DNA of 64,000 nt. Source: an uncultured Bacteroides sp. GTDB lineage: Bacteria; Bacteroidota; Bacteroidia; Bacteroidales; Bacteroidaceae. The DNA is taken from contig CALADS010000068.1 of assembly GCA_937890825.1 (NCBI GenBank), positions 248,001 through 312,000 of the forward strand. The letters are read 5' to 3'. Positions 25,423 through 34,916 of the stretch are shown in pieces; position 1 is the stretch's first letter, and every line of letters starts with the position of its first letter. Position numbers and translations under genes: made by a program. The notes beneath the pieces were generated by a model. It had not been told where the DNA came from. It did not search any database and saw only the letters and a list, made by a program, of their open reading frames with translations.

Positions 25423-27789
25423 TTATTTGTTCCAACGTAAGTCTCCGTATCCTTTTAATTCGGCCACCCCTACTGTAAAGTTGCCTTCAGCAGCTTGTGG
25501 GAAGATGGCTGCTGCGTCATATGCTGTTTTGGTGGCCCAGGTTACTCCATAGCAATCTGAAGATGTAAATACTTTGTCATAGCTGTTGAACGTTGCATTG
25601 GTTGAAGTATTTACGCTTACTATCAGACTGTTGGAAATAGATACCGGATTCGTATTGCTGCTGGAGCGAATCATAGCCTGAGGAGAATTATACAATGTGC
25701 TTTGCGTAATGGTTATATCGCAGGAATTGTCATTTTGTTCCAGGCGGATGATATTTCCGGTACATCCATTAATAGTGGAATTAGACAGATGAATCTTATG
25801 TACCACAAATCCTACATTGTTTTGTACGCCTATCACATTATAGTTTCCAATATTGTTGATGTAGCAATCTTGTATGGTGATTTGCTGGCAAGAACCTCCG
25901 TTTGAACCGCCATCTCTGGCCACAAACAGCGATGCGGCATCATAAATCCTGCAAGAGCGGAAATTCAGTTCCTGAATACGGGCTGCATGGGCTTGGCGGA
26001 TGATATAATTGCTGTTGCTGCCATTTGATTTAATGGCTACATTGAAGAAATCAATCTTCTCCATGTCTCCCATGAAGGTCAGTTTTCGGAATCCGATGAC
26101 GGGCTTTTCGTTTTCAGCATAGAGAGTTCCGTCTTCACCTCCCCAAATGGCTAGTGCTGTAACAGCAGCCGGTATGGCATAGGTGTAGTTAGAGTTATTG
26201 CTCATGTCATAGTTGCCATTTTTCTGCAAGACGAGGGCTACTTTGCCGCTTACGTTTGGATTGCTCCAGATAGCGTTCCAGGTATCGATGCTTGGGCTCT
26301 CTTCGAGATAAATCTTTTGATAGCCTTCCAGAGGGTCTGCCTGGGTTTGGAAATACTGTTCATTGCTGATTAATGTCCCTTGTGCGTTATAGAGGGCAAA
26401 AACATAGCGTGTGTTTCCTTTCAGGTTTTGCAGTGTCAGTTTTCCGCTGGTTTGCTCTTCACTGGTAAGCGCTTTGATTTCAGGTTCGCTACCTTCTGCG
26501 GTACATGCGTACGACACAGCGGCAGCGTCGGGCTCCCAAGTAAAGCTAGCCTCGTTGATAGCAGCAGAAATGGTTACATCAATTAAGGCTTTCAGGGTAG
26601 TGACGGTCTGTTCACCTCGTAGAATATCATCTGTATATGTGCGGAATGTGTATTGGGTTTCACCTTCCAAGTTCTTGATTTCTGTACCACTGGGCTGTAA
26701 CTCTCCCTTCCATAGAAGTTCTTCACCGTTGGTTGCCTGATAGGTGAGTCGGTTTATGGCAACAGATTGTTCTTCCCAGCAGACTGTTACAGATCGGCCG
26801 CGGATATCGCTTTCGGCAATGTGTATGATTTGTTCTGTTGTGGTAGAGATAGCTCCGCGTAGAGTGCTTTCATTATACAGTCTGAAAGCATAGCTTTCTC
26901 CTAAAGAAAGCTTATCTATCGTAACCTTCTGGCTATTGATTTCCTCTTCTGTAAGGAGGTGCTCTGCCGGTGTGCCCTCTTGCGCATTTCCGGTAGAGAT
27001 ATAAGTCAGGCGGGTAACCGCTTCTCCATTGGAGTTCCAATGCAAGGTCACTCTGCCTCCCAAGACTTCTGTCAGTTGCAGAATCTGCTCGGTAGTAGCT
27101 TCGGCAGTACCGCGAAGGTCGTCTTCATTGTAGAGATAGAACACATATTTCTTACCAGGCAACAAGCCAGAGATTGTGGCAGACTGTGCGCTGATTTCAT
27201 CCCCCGACAAAGTATAAACGGCTTCTTCCGTGTGCACTTCTTCACCAGCTGTTACTTCCCATTCATATTTCAGGTGAGTGACAGGAAGCCCTGCATCATT
27301 CCAATGCAGACATACACTTTCTGCCGAGACATCTTCCAGACTCATTTCCTTTTGCAGAATATCTTCAGAGGTAGTGGTAAACGGTTCTTCCAGACAGGCC
27401 CATTGAGACTGCAGGTTGTTGCCAAAAGATTTTACACGTAAATAGTAGGTGGTCTCTTTAGTAAGTCCGGTCAGCAATACCGGAATAGAGGTAATAGACT
27501 TGTCTGAACCATAGACGATGCTATTGGCTCCAGTTCCCATTTCCTGTTGGTCGGTAAAAGCTTCTGTACTGACCTCTATGAGATAATATTCCACCGGAGA
27601 AGTGGCAGACCAAGTAACCGATGCTGTTTGGGCTGCTATTTTATCTTCGGCCACTTCTATATTGTACACCCGGAAAAGGGCGGCTTTATCTTTATTGATT
27701 TCCCAGTCATTCTCTTCGCTACATGCACTCCAAGTACCAGCCAGAAGCAACAAGCAACTTAGTATATGTAAAGTATGCGTAATTTTCAT
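25423..27789 (-). CDS. Surface lipoprotein with Fn3-like repeats and a beta-helix (DUF4957/DUF5123 type)
   Basis: Probable surface glycan-binding or glycan-acting protein of the pectin locus (788 aa from ATG 27789; a start at 27843 would run into susD). Lipobox Cys23 is followed by SEEN, an acidic export-like signal. About five tandem Fn3-like units of roughly 83 aa follow. They share a closing motif (LYNEDDLRG, LYNESTLRG, TYTDDILRG, LYNAQGTLI). The last ~300 residues resemble a right-handed beta-helix (YNSPQAMIRSSSNTNPVSISNSLIV), as in DUF4957/DUF5123 proteins of pectin loci. It sits after susD, where surface glycan-binding proteins are usual. No catalytic residues are recognised. Confidence 0.85.
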   Translation of the reverse strand: MKITHTLHILSCLLLLAGTWSACSEENDWEINKDKAALFRVYNIEVAEDKIAAQTASVTWSATSPVEYYLIEVSTEAFTDQQEMGTGANSIVYGSDKSITSIPVLLTGLTKETTYYLRVKSFGNNLQSQWACLEEPFTTTSEDILQKEMSLEDVSAESVCLHWNDAGLPVTHLKYEWEVTAGEEVHTEEAVYTLSGDEISAQSATISGLLPGKKYVFYLYNEDDLRGTAEATTEQILQLTEVLGGRVTLHWNSNGEAVTRLTYISTGNAQEGTPAEHLLTEEEINSQKVTIDKLSLGESYAFRLYNESTLRGAISTTTEQIIHIAESDIRGRSVTVCWEEQSVAINRLTYQATNGEELLWKGELQPSGTEIKNLEGETQYTFRTYTDDILRGEQTVTTLKALIDVTISAAINEASFTWEPDAAAVSYACTAEGSEPEIKALTSEEQTSGKLTLQNLKGNTRYVFALYNAQGTLISNEQYFQTQADPLEGYQKIYLEESPSIDTWNAIWSNPNVSGKVALVLQKNGNYDMSNNSNYTYAIPAAVTALAIWGGEDGTLYAENEKPVIGFRKLTFMGDMEKIDFFNVAIKSNGSNSNYIIRQAHAARIQELNFRSCRIYDAASLFVARDGGSNGGSCQQITIQDCYINNIGNYNVIGVQNNVGFVVHKIHLSNSTINGCTGNIIRLEQNDNSCDITITQSTLYNSPQAMIRSSSNTNPVSISNSLIVSVNTSTNATFNSYDKVFTSSDCYGVTWATKTAYDAAAIFPQAAEGNFTVGVAELKGYGDLRWNK

Positions 27790-27826
27790 AAGGTATTTTG
27801 CTTTGAATAACGTAATGTAAAAAGTA

Positions 27827-29788
27827 TCAGTTGGCATAGCCATACGAGTTGGTTAAATGCCCGTTAGAAGTAGATAGGGTGGTAGAAGCTATGGGTAATA
27901 GATACCGGTTCTTGACAGCTACCGCTTCTGCACTTCCACTTTGGCTGCTTCCTACCAGTCCGGAGGAGATAGAAGGCAAGTTGGTCTCACTCTGCACTTT
28001 ATTAGTGGTAGTACGCTCATTTCCCCAGCTGCTGGCCGAGGCATCGTAATCTTTCGAAGACTTATCTGCCGGAATTCCTTTATAGGTGATGCTGCTCATA
28101 TCAATTTGTGTACGATCTTCATCCAAATAGTTGAAATAGATAGTACGCTGGTAGCTGCTGTTCATTTGCTCCAGATAATCTCGTTTGAACTGCAGGATTT
28201 TTTCCACCAATAAGTTCCAGCGAATCAGGTCGTATTTCCGGAATCCTTCACCTGCTAATTCCCAAGCATTTTCATCTACAATGGCCTGGAAAAACAGCTC
28301 TTTGTCGGCAGAAATATTATCCAGATAGTTGCTTTCATTTTCAGGCTGCAGGAAAGCCCGGTTATGTACTTTGCTTAATGCTTCTTTGGCAGTTATGCCT
28401 GCACTATAGGGATGAGTACCTTCAGGACCCGATAATTCATTCATTACTTCTGCATACATGAGAAGCACTTGTGAATAACGCATACGGATACAGTTGATAC
28501 CCGACATCCATTTGGTGTCGCCTAAGGTACCGGCAGCCAGGCTGATATTTTCATCAGACATTTTGCGGATGTCCCATTTGCCCACATAAATCCCGAAAGG
28601 ATTGTTTCCCAGTAGTTTTTCCAGGGTCTTATTGTTGTCGTTGCGTATATCAAAGTTGGCACAAGTCACATCGCGGCGCAAGTCATTGTCATGAAATGAC
28701 CACAAATACGGAGCCGTAAGCTTTTGTTTTCCACTCGAATTATGTCCGTATAGCGAAGTCTGTCCGTTGCATCTCACACCGATGGAATAACCCAATTCAC
28801 TGCTGGTCTCTATACCCATTGGAATTTCAAATAGATTTTCCCGATAGGTCTGGTCTAGCACCCGCTGGTTTACCAGGTACCACTGATTTTCAAAAGAAGG
28901 ATTCAATTGGTGCCTTTGTGAGGTAATTACGGCAGAGAGATGAGATAAAGCACATTCATACATTTTCTTGCGTGTCGTTTCATCGCAGCGTTGTGTAGGA
29001 TAAACCGCATCGCTGTAGCTGGCTGTTTCATAACCTTGTTTGGCACTTTCACGAATCATCCAGCCGGCTCGCGTCAAAGCGATGTTGGCAGAGAGTGCAT
29101 GTGCATATCCTTTATTCATGCGTTCGGTGGTATACTCGGCTATCTCACCGGCCCAGGGTAATAACTGGATGGCTTCTTCCAAATCACTTAGCAGCCTATC
29201 CATGAGCACATCTCTGTCGGTTTTTCCGATAAATACGTTTCCCAGATGGATGTCTGAGGGATCCATTTTCATAGGAACATCTCCGAAATTGCGAATCAAG
29301 TCAAAGTAAATCATGGCACGTATAGCCAAAGCTTCTCCTTTATAGCGCAGCATGGCTGTCTGCTCACTGCCGGCAGTTTGAATTAACGAACTGCTTTCTA
29401 TTCCCGCGATGATGAGATTGGCCTTTTCTATGATACCATACATACCATCCCACACCTTTGCCAGAGTGGCCCAAGCCGGACTGGCATTATAGTTCATGTT
29501 TCCGCGTTCACGGCTGGTATTGTAGGCATCATTACCCAATCCATCGATTAATTCGCAGTCGCTGTTGGTGCTCCACACAATGGGCAATTGTAGAGAATAA
29601 GTTTCGTCTTTACCCATTTCTCCATATAGGCTGTTTACAGCCAATCCCGTATAGGCTACCGATTCAAAGGTATCTGTGTAGGGAACTTTGGAAGAAGTGG
29701 TTTGATCCAGAAAGTCTGAACAGGCTGTCAGTACGCATAAACTTAAGCACAACCCTATATTTTTGAATTTTACAGTTTTCATTATCAT
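27827..29788 (-). CDS. SusD/RagB-family starch-binding-like lipoprotein
   Basis: Surface glycan-binding lid of the SusCD import complex (653 aa; ATG 29788, or 29782 two codons on). The signal peptide ends at lipobox VLTAC, followed by SDFLDQTTSSKVPYTDTF, the standard SusD opening. TPR-like helices with ALAIRAMIYFDLIRNFGDVPM and the late RYSQVLLMYAEVMNEL segment confirm the family. It starts 6 bp after the susC stop codon. Its ligand is probably homogalacturonan oligomers, judging from the esterase and lyases downstream. Confidence 0.96.
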   Translation of the reverse strand: MIMKTVKFKNIGLCLSLCVLTACSDFLDQTTSSKVPYTDTFESVAYTGLAVNSLYGEMGKDETYSLQLPIVWSTNSDCELIDGLGNDAYNTSRERGNMNYNASPAWATLAKVWDGMYGIIEKANLIIAGIESSSLIQTAGSEQTAMLRYKGEALAIRAMIYFDLIRNFGDVPMKMDPSDIHLGNVFIGKTDRDVLMDRLLSDLEEAIQLLPWAGEIAEYTTERMNKGYAHALSANIALTRAGWMIRESAKQGYETASYSDAVYPTQRCDETTRKKMYECALSHLSAVITSQRHQLNPSFENQWYLVNQRVLDQTYRENLFEIPMGIETSSELGYSIGVRCNGQTSLYGHNSSGKQKLTAPYLWSFHDNDLRRDVTCANFDIRNDNNKTLEKLLGNNPFGIYVGKWDIRKMSDENISLAAGTLGDTKWMSGINCIRMRYSQVLLMYAEVMNELSGPEGTHPYSAGITAKEALSKVHNRAFLQPENESNYLDNISADKELFFQAIVDENAWELAGEGFRKYDLIRWNLLVEKILQFKRDYLEQMNSSYQRTIYFNYLDEDRTQIDMSSITYKGIPADKSSKDYDASASSWGNERTTTNKVQSETNLPSISSGLVGSSQSGSAEAVAVKNRYLLPIASTTLSTSNGHLTNSYGYAN

Positions 29789-29794
29789 TTCAGA

Positions 29795-32700
29795 TTAGAA
29801 AGTTACATTAATACCGGCTAAGAACAGACGGCTTTTAGGATAAGCAGCATAATCTACACCCGGTGTCATAAGATTGCGTTTGCTGCTGGTATCTACCTCA
29901 GGATCCGCACCTGAATAATTGGTAATAACAAACAGATTATATCCGGTAAAATATACCCGGACATTTTCCAGCAGACATTTCTTTATCCATGCCTTTGGAA
30001 GTGTATACCCTATGGTCAAGTTGTTCAATCTTAAGAAAGAGGCATCTTCTACGGCATAATCAGTCAGTTGCATGGTAGTAGCGGTAGCCGGATTGTAGAT
30101 AGAGGCCTGGCTGTTCATTTGGTTCAAACGTCTGATGACAGCATTTTCTCCGCCATAAGTACTCAATAAGGTGTTCCAACTGTCGGGTTTCACCAAGTTG
30201 AGGCCAGTTTCGGGGTCAATCAACGCATATCGTTTAGACAGCGTAAAATCATCATTCAGGCTATATCCCGAAGAAGAATTTGCATAGAAGGCACTCATCA
30301 GTTTGGTACCATTGATTAATTTATTACCCAATGAATAATTGAAGAATACATTAAAGTCTACATTGCCTATGTGACCGTCAAATCCAAAGCCTCCGGTAGT
30401 GTTGGCTATGGTATTCCCCAAGCGTTGCTTGATGGGGTTCCCGTTTTCGTCGCATTGTAACTTAAGTCCTCCGGGATAATAGTTTCCTCCGGTAATGGTG
30501 GGGCTGTTATCGCTGACACCATCTTTAAGCACCCAGCTAGTACCATTTAAGATCAATTCTCCATCCGGATTGCTTACCGGGTCATAGGCTGTAAAAAAGC
30601 CGTTGGTCTTGTAGCCCCAGATCTCACCGAGTCGGCCTCCTTCTTCTATTCTGAAGTCTTCATAGAGAGCGAGGTTGCTGCCTGCCCAGTTACTGTTTTG
30701 CCAGCTTCCTTGTTGGTTGAGTTTATCTATTTTGTTACGGTTGTATGCAATATTGAAATTGAAGTTCAAGCTAAATTTGCGGGTATCAAACAATACGGCT
30801 TTCAGCATGAATTCTACACCCTTATTCGAGGTCTGTCCAAAATTCTGATATTGATAATTATATCCGGCAATGGAGGGGATTTCTGTTCGCATGAGCAAAT
30901 CCTTGGTAGTATTCCAATAGAAGTCCAGTGAACCGGAAATGCGGTTTCCTAAAAAGCCGTAGTCAATACCTAAATTACGGGTAATGGTGGTTTCCCACTT
31001 CAAATCCGGGTTGTAAAGCGACTGTTCTGGCTTAAACATCGGGCTACTGGTTTCACCGAAGAATGGAGAGCGGTCTGTATTGCCAGACAATGCATAAGTC
31101 AATTCTGTCAGTCCGGAACTGATACGGTTGTTGCCTGCCGTACCCATGCTTAAGCGCAATTTTAAGTTAGACATCCAGAGATGTGTGCCTGTCATGAAAG
31201 GTTCGTCGGAAATTCTCCAGGCAAAGGCAGCTGAAGGGAAGAACCCCCATTGGTTACCTTTGGCAAATTTGCTGGAACCATCGGCTCGGGCCGTTACGGT
31301 GAACAGATACTTATCTTTTAATGTATAGTTTATGCGTCCGAAGAAAGAAACCATGTTGTCTTTGTTTTCCACTTCAGAAAAAGTGGGCAGGGCTGTTCCC
31401 ATACCTATGTTAGAGAGAATCTCGTTTACTTCCAGTGAGCTGGGAAAGTTGACCGATGTAGATTCGTCTATTCTAGAACTGCTGCTGCTAGTTTCTTGTC
31501 CAATCAGCACATTGATGCGGTCTCGGCTGCCAAACAAGGTCTTATTATCATAGGTCAAGGTATTTGCATTGCGCCAACTCCGGCTTGCTTTTTTGGTAAG
31601 CATAGCCTGGGGGCGTCCTTGATATCCCAAATTAGACTGGCGGGTAGCTTCACCGTTCCAGGCTTGGTCCGTATTGTCTGTATTCCAAGTGTATCCGAAT
31701 TCAGAGCGGAAGGTAATCTGCTTGGTTGGCTTCCAGCTGAGTCCGGCATTATAATTTTGATTGAATTTCCTACGCTCGCGGTAAGTACCTAGCAGTCGCT
31801 GCAAGGGAGAGATTCTTCCGGCAGAGGTACCATCGTCTTCGTTATTATAGGTAAGTGGGTTCACCGGTCTGTAGCGCACGGCATTGGCCACGATGGAAGT
31901 ACTGGCATTTGAGTCATTGGCATCACTGCCGCTGCTTAATCCATTCACCACCTGATAGCTCAGTCTGGCCTGAAAGTCCAATGTAAGCCATTTGCTGAGT
32001 TCTGTTTTGATTTTAGCATTGATATTATCTTTGTTGTATCCAGATCCCAGCATAATGCTTTTTTCATCGCTGTGAGTATAGCCCACGTTGTATTTAAACT
32101 GTTTCGTACCCCCACTTGCATTTACATTATACTGTACCTGATTACCGGTACGTCCGAAGATTTCGTCTTGATAATCAGTTCCCGCTACCGACTGCCAGAT
32201 ATCCAGATCTTCCCATTCTCCATAATAATCAGAGATGCCCGCTTCGCGCTGGTAAATTACATAATCGTAGGGACTGATGGTCTTTTGTAATTTAGCAACC
32301 TTGCGTAGTCCGAAAGATGCCCCAAAATTTACTTCGGTTTTTCCTTCGTGTCCTTCTTTAGTAGTTACGATAATAACTCCATTTGCACCTCTGGCACCAT
32401 AGATGGCAGTAGACGATGCATCTTTTAGCACATCAATGCTTTCTATTTCGTTGGGCGATATATCGCTGATGCTGGATACCGGAAAACCATCCACTATGTA
32501 AAGTGGAGAGTTGTCTTGCGAAAGAGATCCACCGCCACGCACGCGAATGTTAACGTCTCCTTCTGGTGCACCGTCTGTCGTTGTTACGCTGACACCGGCT
32601 AATTTCCCGGTCAAGGCTTCTGTGGCATTAGACACGGGAATGTTTTTAAGATCGTCTGCTTTGACAGAGGAGACAGAGCCAGTTAGGTCGCGTTTGTTTA

Positions 32701-33049
32701 CGGTTCCGTAGCCAATGACCACTACTTCATTGAGCAGTTCGCTGTCTTCTTCTAGAATTACCTGGATGGTCTTTTCTCCTTTGTACGTAATTTCTTTGCT
32801 TTTATAGCCTATGTAGCTGAAAGAAATGAGGGTTGATTTCTTAAGATTACTCAGTATGAACTCGCCGTCCATGTTGGTAATGGTGCCAGTGCCGGATCCT
32901 TTGACAGTTACGTTGACACCAATCATAGGTTCTCCATTTTTGTCAAGCACTTTTCCGCTTAGGGAAGAGTCTTGTGCACTAGCCATAAAACAGAGTAAGT
33001 GCAGCGTGATGAGCCATGCTGTTCGTTTAAGTTTTTGTTGATAATGCAT
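29795..33049 (-). CDS. SusC/RagA TonB-linked outer-membrane transporter of the pectin locus
   Basis: Imports large oligosaccharides through the outer membrane with SusD (1084 aa from ATG 33049). An upstream in-frame ATG at 33088 would put a second charged and hydrophobic segment before the signal peptide HYQQKLKRTAWLITLHLLC...ASAQ. There is no STN domain: the mature protein begins directly with the CarboxypepD_reg-like fold (SLSGKVLDKNGEPMIGVNV). The motif NEVVVIGYGTVNKRDLTGSVS and the plug follow, then the beta-barrel ending in LFLAGINVTF. Absence of STN suggests control by something other than the FecR type, for example a hybrid two-component sensor; none is encoded in this window. Confidence 0.96.
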   Translation of the reverse strand: MHYQQKLKRTAWLITLHLLCFMASAQDSSLSGKVLDKNGEPMIGVNVTVKGSGTGTITNMDGEFILSNLKKSTLISFSYIGYKSKEITYKGEKTIQVILEEDSELLNEVVVIGYGTVNKRDLTGSVSSVKADDLKNIPVSNATEALTGKLAGVSVTTTDGAPEGDVNIRVRGGGSLSQDNSPLYIVDGFPVSSISDISPNEIESIDVLKDASSTAIYGARGANGVIIVTTKEGHEGKTEVNFGASFGLRKVAKLQKTISPYDYVIYQREAGISDYYGEWEDLDIWQSVAGTDYQDEIFGRTGNQVQYNVNASGGTKQFKYNVGYTHSDEKSIMLGSGYNKDNINAKIKTELSKWLTLDFQARLSYQVVNGLSSGSDANDSNASTSIVANAVRYRPVNPLTYNNEDDGTSAGRISPLQRLLGTYRERRKFNQNYNAGLSWKPTKQITFRSEFGYTWNTDNTDQAWNGEATRQSNLGYQGRPQAMLTKKASRSWRNANTLTYDNKTLFGSRDRINVLIGQETSSSSSRIDESTSVNFPSSLEVNEILSNIGMGTALPTFSEVENKDNMVSFFGRINYTLKDKYLFTVTARADGSSKFAKGNQWGFFPSAAFAWRISDEPFMTGTHLWMSNLKLRLSMGTAGNNRISSGLTELTYALSGNTDRSPFFGETSSPMFKPEQSLYNPDLKWETTITRNLGIDYGFLGNRISGSLDFYWNTTKDLLMRTEIPSIAGYNYQYQNFGQTSNKGVEFMLKAVLFDTRKFSLNFNFNIAYNRNKIDKLNQQGSWQNSNWAGSNLALYEDFRIEEGGRLGEIWGYKTNGFFTAYDPVSNPDGELILNGTSWVLKDGVSDNSPTITGGNYYPGGLKLQCDENGNPIKQRLGNTIANTTGGFGFDGHIGNVDFNVFFNYSLGNKLINGTKLMSAFYANSSSGYSLNDDFTLSKRYALIDPETGLNLVKPDSWNTLLSTYGGENAVIRRLNQMNSQASIYNPATATTMQLTDYAVEDASFLRLNNLTIGYTLPKAWIKKCLLENVRVYFTGYNLFVITNYSGADPEVDTSSKRNLMTPGVDYAAYPKSRLFLAGINVTF

Positions 33050-33228
33050 AGGTAAAAAAAATGTTATTGCGTTTTTCTTGATTTTCATTGCGCAAAAATC
33101 CCTAAATTACCCAAAAAGCAGGTGTAGATTATGTTGTAAAAGGTGGAAAAATTGTTTTTAAACAGGTTGAATGACTCTTTAGAATAGAAAATAATGACCT
33201 GTTGGGTTGGTGAAGGTGTCTTATGCAG

Positions 33229-33272
33229 AAAAGCCCTTGTACAGAGCAGGGAAACTCTGTACAAGGACTTTT
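33229..33272 (-). terminator. Terminator of the GH3-like gene
   Basis: An 18-bp stem with one mismatch (33229-33246 with 33255-33272) around an 8-nt loop. On the minus strand it is followed by T-rich sequence (CTTTTCTGC), and it lies 21 bp past the stop codon of the GH3-like gene. It separates that gene from the pectin operon promoter region (33050-33228). Confidence 0.8.
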
Positions 33273-33293
33273 TGAAAATAATGTATAGAAAAA

Positions 33294-34802
33294 TCAATTT
33301 AGCTTTAGCATTTCTTCTATGTATTCACGGTTGTTGCTAAGTCGTGGAATCTTGTGTTGTCCTCCCAGTTTGCCTTTGTTGTCCAGCCAGTCGTGGAACA
33401 GGTTTTTGCGGGCGATGATAATTTCCAACGGTTGCAAAGCCAGGTTATTTTGTCGTTTGGCCTCATAATCAGAGTTTACTTCTTTCAGTGTATCATCCAA
33501 GATGCGGGCAAACTTCTGTAAGTCATCAGGCATTTGGGTAAATTCTATCAGCCATTGATGGCGACATTTGGCATTTTCATCCATGAATACCGGTGCTGCC
33601 GAGTAGTCGGTAATCTGTGCTCCAGTTTCTGCACATGCTTTGGCCAGCCCCTTTTCGGCATTGTCTACAATCAGTTCTTCGCCAAAGGCATTGATAAAAT
33701 GTTTGGTGCGTCCGGTAATAACAAATTTATACGGGTGATTATTCGTAAATTTTACGGTATCTCCGATGATATACCTCCAAAGTCCTGCTGAGGTAGAGAT
33801 GACCATCGCATAATTCTTGTTCAGCTCCACTTCTTCCAGGCAGTACGTGCGCGGATTTTCCAACTCTATGTCTTCCAGCGGAATGAACTCAAAGAATACA
33901 CCGTAGTCTATCATCAGCAGCATGGCCGGATCGTTCGGGTCATTTTGGGTGCCGAAATACCCCTCGCTGGCATTGTAGGTTTCCACATAGTGCATCTTGC
34001 TGCTTCGTATAATCTCTTTATATTGTTCGCGATAAGGGGTAAAAGCTACTCCTCCGTGGAAGAAAACTTCCAGATTGGGCCACACCTGATCCAGACTCTT
34101 TTTGCCTGTCTTATTCAAGATGTGTTTAATCAGTACAAGCATCCATGAAGGTACTCCTGACAGATTGCTGACATTGGCTCCGATTGTTTCGTTGGCGATA
34201 GCTGCCATTTTGGGTTCAAAATGCTCCATCAGTGCGGTTTGTTTGCTCGGCACGCGGATCAGATTTACCAGCGGATTAATGTTTTCTATCAAGATGGCCG
34301 ACAAGTCGCCTACTAAGCTATGGTTGGTGTTTAAGTTGGTAGCATGGCTACCTCCCAGAATAAGACCTTTTCCAGAGAAAAATCGGCTTTCTGGATTTTG
34401 GTGCAAGTAAATAGCTACTGCATCCTGTCCACCTCGATAATGTGTATCTTTGAGTGATTCTTTGCTTACAGGTAGAAATTTGCTTTTATCATTGGTAGTT
34501 CCAGAAGATTTGGCAAACCAGGTAATCTCCGATGGCCACAAGAGGTTTTGTTCTCCGGCGCGCAGTCTTTCCACATAAGGTTTTACTTCCTCATAGGTTT
34601 GTAAGGGTACCCTTTTTTTGAATTCTTCATAGGAATGGATGGAAGCGTAGTCATATTTTTTGCCCCATTCTGTTTGGCTGGCTTTATGAATCAACCGGCT
34701 CAGTACCTGTTGTTGCAGTTCGCCGGCATGGTCGGCATAGCGCTCTATTTCTTTGTAGCGTGGTGCAAAATAAAGCTTATTCAGAATTTTTGTAATACTC
34801 AT
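33294..34802 (-). CDS. GH3 auxin-responsive promoter-like acyl-adenylate family protein
   Basis: Member of the GH3 family (502 aa from ATG 34802), named for plant enzymes that join amino acids to acyl acids through an acyl-adenylate. The ATP-binding motif is present near residue 100 (WFAKSSGTTNDKSKF), with further family motifs ETYNASEGYFGTQND and LWRYIIGDTVKFT. The start is chosen because the -7 box at 34837-34830 would put transcription after the longer start at 34832. Its role in Bacteroides is not established. It is a single gene with its own terminator. Confidence 0.88.
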   Translation of the reverse strand: MSITKILNKLYFAPRYKEIERYADHAGELQQQVLSRLIHKASQTEWGKKYDYASIHSYEEFKKRVPLQTYEEVKPYVERLRAGEQNLLWPSEITWFAKSSGTTNDKSKFLPVSKESLKDTHYRGGQDAVAIYLHQNPESRFFSGKGLILGGSHATNLNTNHSLVGDLSAILIENINPLVNLIRVPSKQTALMEHFEPKMAAIANETIGANVSNLSGVPSWMLVLIKHILNKTGKKSLDQVWPNLEVFFHGGVAFTPYREQYKEIIRSSKMHYVETYNASEGYFGTQNDPNDPAMLLMIDYGVFFEFIPLEDIELENPRTYCLEEVELNKNYAMVISTSAGLWRYIIGDTVKFTNNHPYKFVITGRTKHFINAFGEELIVDNAEKGLAKACAETGAQITDYSAAPVFMDENAKCRHQWLIEFTQMPDDLQKFARILDDTLKEVNSDYEAKRQNNLALQPLEIIIARKNLFHDWLDNKGKLGGQHKIPRLSNNREYIEEMLKLN

Positions 34803-34829
34803 CGTTTTGCTGAAATCAGTTTGAATCTG

Positions 34830-34837
34830 CAAAATTA
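34830..34837 (-). promoter_or_regulatory. -7 box for the GH3-like gene
   Basis: Minus-strand TAATTTTG matches TAnnTTTG, 28 bp before ATG 34802. It decides the start codon, because the alternative ATG at 34832 overlaps it. Confidence 0.45.
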
Positions 34838-34916
34838 ATCTTATTTATCATCATCTCTATCTTTTTTCTGTTTTTTTTCTATCTTTACGTCCGCATTCAA
34901 TAGACAAGCTAATTTA

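Noticed and set aside
33161..33203. Inverted pair AACAGGT / ACCTGTT upstream of the pectin susC gene as a sensor binding site
   Set aside because: Only 7 bp per arm with a 29-bp gap; this can occur by chance and no regulator is nearby.
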